DNA of 63,166 nt, taken from contig PEAG01000012.1 of assembly GCA_002753505.1 (NCBI GenBank), positions 1 to 63,166 of the forward strand, given 5' to 3'. This DNA comes from Magnetococcales bacterium HCHbin5. Lineage in GTDB: Bacteria > Pseudomonadota > Magnetococcia > Magnetococcales > Magnetaquicoccaceae. Below, one piece after another: positions 56,641 to 63,166 of this stretch. The translations under genes were made by a program, and so were the position numbers. Below the pieces are notes generated by a model. That model was not told the origin of the DNA, searched no databases, and saw only the letters and a list, made by a program, of their open reading frames with translations. Position 1 is the first letter of the stretch; every line of letters begins with the position of its first letter.

Positions 56641-58254
56641 TCAGACCGGCCCGCAGTCGCGCACCTCCGCCGGCACCCGGTCGGCAAACTTTTTAAAGTT
56701 TTCCCGGAACTGATTGGCCAGAAAACGGGCCTTTTCATCGTAGGCAACCGGATCTTTCCAGGTCGCACGAGGGGACAAACGCACCGTATCCACCCCAGGC
56801 ACCGCAACCGGTACCTGCAAACCAAAAATGGGATCCGTGTAGGTCTTGACCCGGTTTAAATCGTCCCCCAAAATGCGGTCAATGATGGCACGGGTCTCAC
56901 TGATCGGCATCCGCTCCCCCTCCCCATACGGACCCCCACTCCAACCCGTGTTGACCAACCAACACTTGGCCTCAGTCTCAACCAGCTTTTCCCCCAACAT
57001 GGTGGCATAACGCACCGGATCCAACGCCATGAACGGCTCGCCAAAACAGGCGGAAAAGGTGGCCTGGGGAGCCGTCAAACCCACCTCGGTACCCGCCAAC
57101 TTGGCCGTATAACCGGAAAGAAAATGATACATGGCCTGCGCATTGGAAAGCCGCGCCACCGGCGGCAACACCCCAAACGCATCTGCCGCCAACAAAATCA
57201 CATGCCGCGGATGCCCACCCATGCTGTTGGGCTGAATGTTGGACAGCGAACTCAACGGATAAGCCGCCCGCGTGTTCTCCGTAAACTGGCTGTTGTACAG
57301 ATCCACCCGCCGACTGACCGGGTCCATCACCACATTTTCCAGCACGGTACCAAAACGACGGGTGCACCCCCAGATCTCCGGCTCGGCATGCGGAGAGAGG
57401 TTGATCACCTTCGCATAGCACCCCCCCTCAAAATTAAAAACCCCCCGATTGGACCAACCATGCTCATCATCCCCAATCATGCGCCGCCGGGGATCGGTGG
57501 AAAGCGTGGTCTTGCCCGTCCCCGACAGACCAAAAAAAATGGCACAATCATTGTTGATCCCCACATTGGCACTGCAATGCATCGGCAACACCCCCACCTG
57601 GGGCATGATATAATTCATCACGGTAAAAATTGATTTTTTGATCTCCCCGGCGTAACCGGTACCCCCAATCAAAATTTCACGCCGACCGGGATGCAGAATA
57701 ATGAACGCCTCGGAACGGGTACCGTCGCTCTCCGGGTTGGCCTTGAACCCGGGCACCGCCAGCACCGTATAATCCGGTTCCTGGATAACCGTGTTGAAGG
57801 TACGGGGGTGGATAAACAGGTTGCGGGCAAACATTGCCTGCCAGGCCCATTGGGTAATCACACGCACCCGCTTCTGGTAATAGGGGTCGGCCCCCACCCG
57901 ACACTCCTGAATAAACAGATCCCGCTCCTGCATGAAGGCCAGCACCCGCCGCCGCAACCGTTCATAATTTTCTGGACTGAAAGGGCGGTTGGTCTTGCCC
58001 CAGGCAATTTGCGCCTGGCTGGAAGGCTCTTCCACAATAAACTTGTCGTTGGCTGAACGACCCGTATACAGACCGGTCGCCACCACCAACGCCCCCCCCA
58101 CCGCCAACCGGCCCTCCCTGCGGTGAATGACCTGTTCCATGAGTTCCGAGGCCGAATAGTCCAAATGGATGTTGCCCACATTGGCCAACCCCTGATCCGC
58201 CAAAGCCTGGCGTATGGTCTCAGACCGTTGTTCCCTAATTGCAGTTGCAATCAT
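56641..58254 (-). CDS. pckA: Phosphoenolpyruvate carboxykinase (ATP)
   Basis: The enzyme converts oxaloacetate and ATP to PEP, CO2 and ADP, the first committed step of gluconeogenesis. The 537-residue protein matches the ATP-dependent family in length. Key sites are the GRSANDKF block (65-72), GGTGYAGEIKKSIF (197-210), the kinase-1a P-loop GLSGTGKTT (242-250) and the metal-binding GDDEHGW (261-267). RVDLYNSQFTENTRAAYPL, also typical, lies in the second half. The ribosome site aaagga precedes the ATG. Palindromic elements flank it on both sides, and no partner gene is adjacent. Confidence 0.97.
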   Translation of the reverse strand: MIATAIREQRSETIRQALADQGLANVGNIHLDYSASELMEQVIHRREGRLAVGGALVVATGLYTGRSANDKFIVEEPSSQAQIAWGKTNRPFSPENYERLRRRVLAFMQERDLFIQECRVGADPYYQKRVRVITQWAWQAMFARNLFIHPRTFNTVIQEPDYTVLAVPGFKANPESDGTRSEAFIILHPGRREILIGGTGYAGEIKKSIFTVMNYIMPQVGVLPMHCSANVGINNDCAIFFGLSGTGKTTLSTDPRRRMIGDDEHGWSNRGVFNFEGGCYAKVINLSPHAEPEIWGCTRRFGTVLENVVMDPVSRRVDLYNSQFTENTRAAYPLSSLSNIQPNSMGGHPRHVILLAADAFGVLPPVARLSNAQAMYHFLSGYTAKLAGTEVGLTAPQATFSACFGEPFMALDPVRYATMLGEKLVETEAKCWLVNTGWSGGPYGEGERMPISETRAIIDRILGDDLNRVKTYTDPIFGLQVPVAVPGVDTVRLSPRATWKDPVAYDEKARFLANQFRENFKKFADRVPAEVRDCGPV

Positions 58255-58271
58255 GCCGGTTCCTTTGTGTT

Positions 58272-58800
58272 TTCTTGATCTTTTAAAACGATTGCAGGGG
58301 TCCGGGGACCGTCACGGTCCCCGGTGGGGTGCAGGGGCAAAGCCCCTGCATGTACGGGCGCGCTTTTACCGAAGCAAATTTCCGCAGGAAATTTGCGCAG
58401 CGCGCCCAAAACGCCCCGCAGGGGCACTCCTGGAGGGCGGCAGCCCGACTGAAAGCTGGCCAAGTTTGGGAGGGTTTGGAAAAAAAACATTCCTGGCCTT
58501 GTATTCAAAAAAAAACTGAATATCCGAACCTTTGAATATCCGAACCTTTGAATATCCGAACCTTTGAATATCCGAACCTTTGAATATCCGAACCTTCTGC
58601 TTTCTTATCCAGGCATTGTCAATAACATAACCGTGCGAGTCGGGCTGCCGCCCTCCCAAGGTCGCCCCTGCGGGGCGGTTTTGGGCGCGTTGCGCCCATT
58701 TTCTGCGAAAATGGGCTTTGGGAAAACGCGCCGTTCAGCAGGGGCTTTGCCCCTGCACCCCACCGGGGACCGTGACGGTCCCCGGACCCCTGCAATTGTT
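58272..58800 (+). repeat. Full palindromic element (orientation a-core-b) with expanded core
   Basis: The a arm (to about 58450) carries gcaaatttcc/ggaaatttgc. The core (about 58451-58640) carries five 16-bp tandem copies. The b arm (to 58800) carries gcccattttc/gaaaatgggc. Ends are acgattgcaggggtccgggg and its complement. Unlike the other full copies no linker and extra end follow the b arm; an A-rich tract begins there instead. It lies upstream of the pckA start and downstream of pcm. Confidence 0.85.
58515..58594. repeat. Five tandem copies of a 16-bp unit in the element core
   Basis: The unit tttgaatatccgaacc occurs five times in direct order, with one or two changes at the start of the first. 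Other element copies have a single, diverged version of this site, so the array is a local expansion. Confidence 0.9.
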
Positions 58801-58818
58801 AAAAAAAAATCAAAAAAA

Positions 58819-58847
58819 GAAACAGAAACAGAAACAGAAACAGAAAC
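58819..58847. repeat. GAAACA hexanucleotide microsatellite
   Basis: Nearly five copies of gaaaca follow an A-rich tract (58801-58818). Read on the minus strand this is a T-rich tail downstream of pcm and before the element, possibly part of the pcm terminator. Confidence 0.7.
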
Positions 58848-58951
58848 GTACGGGGATGACCCCCTGAACCCGCAGTCGCTTTACTTTAAAGGCGTGTACA
58901 CAGGGCAGACAGCCCCAGACCCCATGTATTTTTATTGAAAGGCAAAAGAGG

Positions 58952-59677
58952 TCAACCCTGCACGGGCACCAGCGGCTGCCGCTGTGGATGGGCAACAGGA
59001 GCGGGGGTCATCAACTCCCGCCACCCCTGCTCCCCCACCAGAGGCACAAAACGACAGGCTTCCAACACCTCCCGATGCACATTCTCCGCATCGGTACGAA
59101 TCAAACGAATCAAAAACTGGGAATGCTCATCCCCCTCCGGAATCAACAGCAACCCACCAACCGCCAACTGATTGGTCAAATTTTCCGGGATGACCGGCGT
59201 TCCGGCCGCCACCAGAATGCGGTCAAACAGACGCGGCTCCGGCCACCCCAAACTGCCATCCCCAACCCGATAGATCACATTATGACACCCGAGCCGCCGC
59301 AACCGCTGCCGCGCCATCTCAGCCAGAGAAGCAATCCGCTCAATGGTGTAAACCCTGCGACTCAACCCGGCCAGCACAGCCGTCTGATAACCGGAACCAG
59401 TCCCGATCTCCAACACCTCTTCACTGCCAGTCAGGTTCAAAGCCTCCGTCATCCGGGCAACCGTATAAGGCTGCGACAAGGTCTGCCCATTGCCAATCGG
59501 CAGGGTGGCACTCCCATAAGCCCGCCCAGCCAACGCCTCATCCACAAACAGATGCCGAGGCAGCCCCCCCATCACCTTCAGCAGACGAGGATCACGAATG
59601 TGCTGGTTGACAAGCTGCTCCTGCACCATTTTTTTTCTGGCACGCTGGTACAGCAAGGTATGTTGAGTAGAAAACAT
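58952..59677 (-). CDS. pcm: Protein-L-isoaspartate O-methyltransferase
   Basis: Pcm methylates isoaspartyl residues to start repair of aged proteins. I use ATG 59677, giving 241 residues; the frame reaches a TTG at 59707, but the extra ten residues are not typical. Signatures are MVQEQLVNQHIRDPRLLKVM (about 17-36), the substrate-binding region YGSATLPIGNGQTLSQPYTV (about 54-73), and the SAM-binding motif VLEIGTGSGYQTAVLAGL (88-105). At the C-terminus it is about 20 residues longer than the usual enzyme, with a Pro/Gln-rich end. It is transcribed in the direction of ihfA upstream. Confidence 0.94.
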   Translation of the reverse strand: MFSTQHTLLYQRARKKMVQEQLVNQHIRDPRLLKVMGGLPRHLFVDEALAGRAYGSATLPIGNGQTLSQPYTVARMTEALNLTGSEEVLEIGTGSGYQTAVLAGLSRRVYTIERIASLAEMARQRLRRLGCHNVIYRVGDGSLGWPEPRLFDRILVAAGTPVIPENLTNQLAVGGLLLIPEGDEHSQFLIRLIRTDAENVHREVLEACRFVPLVGEQGWRELMTPAPVAHPQRQPLVPVQG

Positions 59678-59833
59678 GGCAAACAACAAGCATCCATTGA
59701 AAGACAAACCCCACCCACGCCGTCCCGCTCAGCAGAACCGCTCCGGCAAACCCGCACAACCCCGAACCAACCCGGACCACCCACAGCCACAGGCCCGGCA
59801 AAATCAACCCGGCAACAACCTCACCAGCAGCAG

Positions 59834-60139
59834 TCAGGGCGTCGCACTCTCGCCATCCCGCACCCGCTCCCGCAAAATCTGGCTGGGCTTGAAGGTCAAT
59901 ACCTTGCGGGCGGTAATTTCGATCTCCTCACCCGTTTTGGGATTGCGACCCCGACGGGGAACCTTGTTGCGAATGTTAAAATTGCCAAAGCGGGAAATTT
60001 TGACGGACTCTCCGCTCTCCAGCCGCAAGCGAATGGTTTCAAACACCGTATCAACAATGGTCGCAGCCTCTTTCTTGGCCACACCAATTTCACGATAAAC
60101 GGCTTCCACAATATCTGCCTTAGTCATTGACTGATCCAT
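59834..60139 (-). CDS. ihfA: Integration host factor subunit alpha
   Basis: IHF alpha is a DNA-bending nucleoid protein that works as a dimer with IHF beta. The protein has the HU/IHF fold: [21 protein letters not shown] at the start, the helix [24 protein letters not shown], and the DNA-wrapping arm [26 protein letters not shown] at the end distinguishes the alpha subunit from HU. I take ATG 60139 (101 residues; a GGGTTGGGTGG stretch upstream). TTG 60148 and the internal ATG 60127 are alternatives. In many proteobacteria ihfA follows pheT, but here it precedes pcm. Confidence 0.93.
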   Translation of the reverse strand: MDQSMTKADIVEAVYREIGVAKKEAATIVDTVFETIRLRLESGESVKISRFGNFNIRNKVPRRGRNPKTGEEIEITARKVLTFKPSQILRERVRDGESATP

Positions 60140-60410
60140 ACCACCCAACCCGCTTTTTGGAAATACCGGGCCGCTCCCTTGTTAACTGGATAAGAGTACA
60201 CGGAAAAAACAACACACGTGTGTTAGATAACGGATTCCACCCCTGCTGTCAATAAGACGAATGTGACAGCAGGGTTGTTTTGATTAAATTTTTCAATTCA
60301 CGGTCGCAACACCACACCCTTCCCCACTTTCGATAAAAATTAGCAAATTTCATGCCATTTAAACCAATTCGGCACATACAGATCCAACCCATCAAGGGGA
60401 ATGGTTGTTG
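60140..60410 (-). promoter_or_regulatory. ihfA upstream region with palindromes
   Basis: This AT-richer 271-bp gap holds no gene. It contains a perfect 14-bp palindrome aacacacgtgtgtt (60211-60224), which looks like an operator. It also has a perfect 11-pair hairpin, ccctgctgtca at 60241-60251 with tgacagcaggg at 60264-60274, which may be the terminator of the carboxylase-like gene or a control site of ihfA. Confidence 0.45.
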
Positions 60411-62486
60411 TCAGCCGATTTGTCCTGTGCAGGCTGTGCCGGCGTAGCGGCGGAGGTAGCCGTTGAACAGGGGTTGGATGGTATAGGGCACGGAAAAGCG
60501 GGCGTCCGGGTCGTCGTGGTGGCGGGACTCCAGGTGGACCCCGAAGGCACTGACGGTATCCAGCAGGTCGTAGAGCAGAATATGCAGCGGCCAGTGGATC
60601 ACGACCCGTTTTTCCTCTTTGTGCAGATTTTCGGCGGAGAGGCCGAGGGCATGGAGCAGGCGTTTGATCTCTCCGGTGGTGGGTTTCAGCAGTCCCAGGT
60701 GGCTGGAGAGCAGGTGGGGCAGATCCAGTTGTGCAAAGGCTTCTGGCAGTGTGCTCTCCTGGCGTCGAATCGCCTGCAGCAGCTCCTGGGTCCGTTGTTC
60801 ATATTTTTGTTGTTGGCGGGCCGCTTCGCGGCGGCGATAATCGTTTTCTGACTGGGCCAGGATGCTGGCCATGGCCTCCTGGACGATGGGCATGTCGGAG
60901 GTGGCCTCGCCCCGGATAAACAGCGGGTGTCGCAGCAGGGCCAGGACGAAGGCTTTGTTGGTTTGCAGGCCGGTGACGTGGAGGGTTTCGACGGCGGTGA
61001 TCAGGCGTCTGCGGGCGGCGTCCCGATCTTTGCCCCGCGTGACCACCTGAATCACCATGGAGTCGTACTGTTTGTTGGGCAGGCGTCCGATCTGCTGGCC
61101 GTCTCCTCCGTCCAGGCGATCATCCAGGTAGACAAAGATATCCTTGCCGGCGGGCAGTTCCAGGGCGTGGATGGGTTGGCCGGACTCCGGCACGGTAACG
61201 ATGTCCACGCCCATGGTTTTTTTGAAGGTTTCCCGTTCGGCGGCGGAAAGAAAGCGTTCAAAGCAGATGCGGGCTTCCATGGTGTGGCCGCCCCGTTCCT
61301 CTGCATCCAGCTGCTGCTGGGATTTGAGCCGTTTGCCTTCGGCGATGTCGAATTGGGTCTGGATAAACTGGATCCCCCCCTGGTGGCCGGAGACGGGGTG
61401 TTCCACCTGGATGCGGGTATTGACCTCCAGAAAATAAAATTTTTGCTCTTTGGGCAGGTACATCATTTCAAAGGTGGCCAATCCTTCGTAGGGGTGGCCG
61501 AGTTTGAGTTCCCCTTTTTTGAAAAAGGCGGTGATGTTTTCCCGCAGGAAGCGCACCTGTTCCGGGCTGATGCCGATGGCGGTCTCTTCGATAATTTTTT
61601 GTTTGCCCCGTTGCAGTGTGCAGTCGCGCATGGGTCCGAAGCGGATGGTCCCCTCTTTGTCCACCATGACCTGCATCTCTACATGGCGGTTGGAGACGAT
61701 AAATTCGTTGATGATAAAGGCGGGGTGACGGGCGGCAAACTGTTCAAAGATGGTCAAGAACTCCTCTTCCGGCAGCGAGGCCTCCACCTCCAGTTGTCCT
61801 TTGCCGCCGCCGCCGAAGCAGTCTTTGAAGAGAAAGCGTTGCACGGAGGTGTGGTAGCGGCGAAAAAAGCTGCGGGCCTGTTCTTTGGTTTTCAGATCCC
61901 CTGCGCTGAGGGGGAGCGGAATGTCGGTCTCCTGGCAAAAGCGGTTGGCCTCCATCTTGTTGCCCAGCAGTTTGATCCAGTGGTGGGAGGGGGCCAGCAC
62001 CTTGAAATAGAGTGCGGCCTCTTCGTTCCATTCCGGGTCTTCCGAGTTGAAGCCGTAGCCTGGGTGGATGGCCACCCGGGCGGGTGGAATGCCCATGCCT
62101 TCGATGAGGGCGCGCACCCGGCGCAGCAACTGAAAATCGGTTCGTTCCTTGCCGGTGCGGCGAAAATCTTTTTGGGCGCAGATGGAAAAGACAATGTCGC
62201 CGGCCTCGGTATCCAGCAGGTGTTCCAGGTAGGGCAGGTCTTCCTGTTCTTGCAGTACGAAGACTTTTTTACCGGCTTTGTGGGCTTCGTGGATGATCAT
62301 GGAGGCGATGATGCCCCGGTTGGCGACGATGATATAGTCAAACGGTTCCGGTTGTTCCCCTGTGGTGCGGGTATCGGTGCAGGCTGAAACCAGCGGTGGC
62401 TCTTCGATCGGTTCGGGCAGCAGGCGGGAGAGCAGGTTGAGCAACAGCGGGGTGTAGCCGGGTGGATTTTCGGAAGTTGGGGTCAT
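60411..62486 (-). CDS. Biotin carboxylase-like ATP-grasp enzyme with long C-terminal extension
   Basis: The central region (about 50-510) is a biotin carboxylase: YIIVANRGIIASMIIHEAHKAG (51-72), HPGYGFNSED (141-150), the ATP-binding glycine loop CFGGGGKG (223-230), RDCTLQRGKQKIIEE (287-301) and the catalytic EVNTRIQVEHPVSG (354-367). Such enzymes carboxylate biotin on a carrier protein, as in acetyl-CoA carboxylase. It differs from AccC (about 450 residues): the N-terminus is 50 residues longer, and about 180 residues after position 510 include a Gln/Arg-rich helix and an unrecognised domain. No BCCP or carboxyltransferase domain is present in it or beside it, so its partner and substrate are unknown. 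The ribosome site aaggtg fits ATG 62486. Confidence 0.82.
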   Translation of the reverse strand: MTPTSENPPGYTPLLLNLLSRLLPEPIEEPPLVSACTDTRTTGEQPEPFDYIIVANRGIIASMIIHEAHKAGKKVFVLQEQEDLPYLEHLLDTEAGDIVFSICAQKDFRRTGKERTDFQLLRRVRALIEGMGIPPARVAIHPGYGFNSEDPEWNEEAALYFKVLAPSHHWIKLLGNKMEANRFCQETDIPLPLSAGDLKTKEQARSFFRRYHTSVQRFLFKDCFGGGGKGQLEVEASLPEEEFLTIFEQFAARHPAFIINEFIVSNRHVEMQVMVDKEGTIRFGPMRDCTLQRGKQKIIEETAIGISPEQVRFLRENITAFFKKGELKLGHPYEGLATFEMMYLPKEQKFYFLEVNTRIQVEHPVSGHQGGIQFIQTQFDIAEGKRLKSQQQLDAEERGGHTMEARICFERFLSAAERETFKKTMGVDIVTVPESGQPIHALELPAGKDIFVYLDDRLDGGDGQQIGRLPNKQYDSMVIQVVTRGKDRDAARRRLITAVETLHVTGLQTNKAFVLALLRHPLFIRGEATSDMPIVQEAMASILAQSENDYRRREAARQQQKYEQRTQELLQAIRRQESTLPEAFAQLDLPHLLSSHLGLLKPTTGEIKRLLHALGLSAENLHKEEKRVVIHWPLHILLYDLLDTVSAFGVHLESRHHDDPDARFSVPYTIQPLFNGYLRRYAGTACTGQIG

Positions 62487-62612
62487 TTTGCACCTTGGGT
62501 ATCAAGGGTTTCCGTTTATTGGCCGTTGGTTCCAGCAAAAGTATGCTTTCTTGACTCTAGTCGGTCGGGTGTTAAAATGCAAGCGGTGGTGATCCCGGCC
62601 ATGGTGCAGGAG

Positions 62613-63166
62613 CTTAAACGATTGCAGGGGTCTGGGGACCGTCACGCTCCCCAGTGGGGTGCAGGGGCAAAGCCCCATATGCGCTAACATGATTGCGGTC
62701 TTCCTTTAAACGATTGCAGGGGTCTGGGGACCGTCACGGTCCCCAGTGGGGTGCAGGGGCAAAGCCCCTGCATGAACGGCGCGTTTTCCCAAAGCCCATT
62801 TGCGCAGCAAATGGGCGCAACGCGCCCAAAACCGCCCCGCAGGGGCGACCTTGGGAGGGCGGCAGCCCGACTCGCACGATTATGTTATGGAAAATGTTTG
62901 GATAAGAAAGCGAAACGTTCGGATGGTCAGTTTTTTGTTCGATGCGTTCGGATGGTCAGTTTTTTGTTCGATGCAAGGCCAGGAACGGTTTTTTCCCCAA
63001 GCCATCCCATATTTTGCCCGCTCTCGGTCGGGCTGCCGCCCTCCGTGAGTGCCCCTGCGGGGCGTTTTGGGCGCGCTGCGCCCATTTGCTGCGCAAATGG
63101 GCTTCTGGGAAAGCGCGCCCGTACATGCAGGGGCTTTGCCCCTGCACCCCACCGGGGACCGTGACG
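62613..63166 (-). repeat. Palindromic element with b-side extension, running off the window end
   Basis: Left to right: extra end copy (ctggggaccgtcacgctcc), linker catatgcgctaacatgattg (62677-62696), b arm (to about 62870; H3 gcccatttgc/gcaaatgggc), core (about 62871-63030) with a 29-bp duplication, and a arm (H3 gcccatttgc/gcaaatgggc), whose outer end lies beyond 63166. It lies upstream of the biotin-carboxylase-like gene. Confidence 0.85.
62916..62973. repeat. 29-bp tandem duplication in the element core
   Basis: Two identical 29-bp copies (starting cgttcggatggtcagttttt) lie head to tail at 62916-62944 and 62945-62973. This is at the same core site where the 58.3-58.8 kb element has five 16-bp copies. 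Confidence 0.9.

Noticed and set aside
58515-58594. Five 16-bp repeats as a CRISPR array
   Set aside because: The copies are contiguous with no spacers and no cas genes are near; this is a simple tandem array.
59592-59807. 71-codon hydrophobic minus-strand ORF between ihfA and pcm
   Set aside because: It overlaps the pcm start, lacks a ribosome site and resembles no family I know; probably chance.

Overview
The window looks like chromosomal DNA from a GC-rich, deep-branching proteobacterium. An alphaproteobacterial-type nusA-rnpM-infB-rbfA-truB-rpsO-pnp block, tatABC, RNase J, FtsK, IHF alpha and ATP-dependent PEP carboxykinase are combined with giant TPR/O-GlcNAc-transferase and repeat genes. 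A magnetotactic coccus (Magnetococcia) fits best, but this is inference: no rRNA or magnetosome gene is present.

Layout. 0.2-1.4 kb: pyrE and ftsB, divergent. 1.7-11.2 kb: a transcription/translation operon (nusA, rnpM with an L7Ae-like tail, infB, ylxP, rbfA, truB, rpsO, pnp). 11.4-23.6 kb: a surface-sugar cluster on the plus strand. It holds pseB, an RmlD-like SDR, a NeuB/PseI synthase, a GT2, pseF, a pse-associated methylase, a CgeB-like glycosyltransferase, a B12 radical-SAM enzyme, a second SDR, gmd and a ColD-type dehydratase. It should supply a CMP-nonulosonic acid and a GDP-3,6-dideoxyhexose. 23.7-36.6 kb (minus strand): a 498-residue cluster protein and, upstream of it, a 3767-residue polypeptide with four TPR+GT41 (O-GlcNAc-transferase-type) modules and a fifth GT-A-like domain. 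37.8-47.9 kb (plus strand, divergent from the giant transferase): a roughly 3360-residue protein built almost wholly of 8/16-residue Ser/Thr/Gln/Leu repeats. 48.7-56 kb: ccmI-like gene, tatABC, rnj, ftsK. 56.6-62.5 kb (minus strand): pckA, pcm, ihfA and a biotin-carboxylase-like gene.

Two things stand out. First, the head-to-head pair of a multi-headed protein O-glycosyltransferase and a giant Ser/Thr repeat protein, next to a nucleotide-sugar cluster, looks like a dedicated protein glycosylation system; the enzyme-substrate link is inference. Second, the window starts and ends in, and is punctuated by, a family of about 450-550 bp noncoding palindromic elements. Each has two different arm types (a and b) around an AT-rich core. 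They show paired base changes in a hairpin, tandem duplications in the core, and a linker with an extra end copy beside the b arm in three of four cases. Solo palindromes related to their ends sit between other genes.
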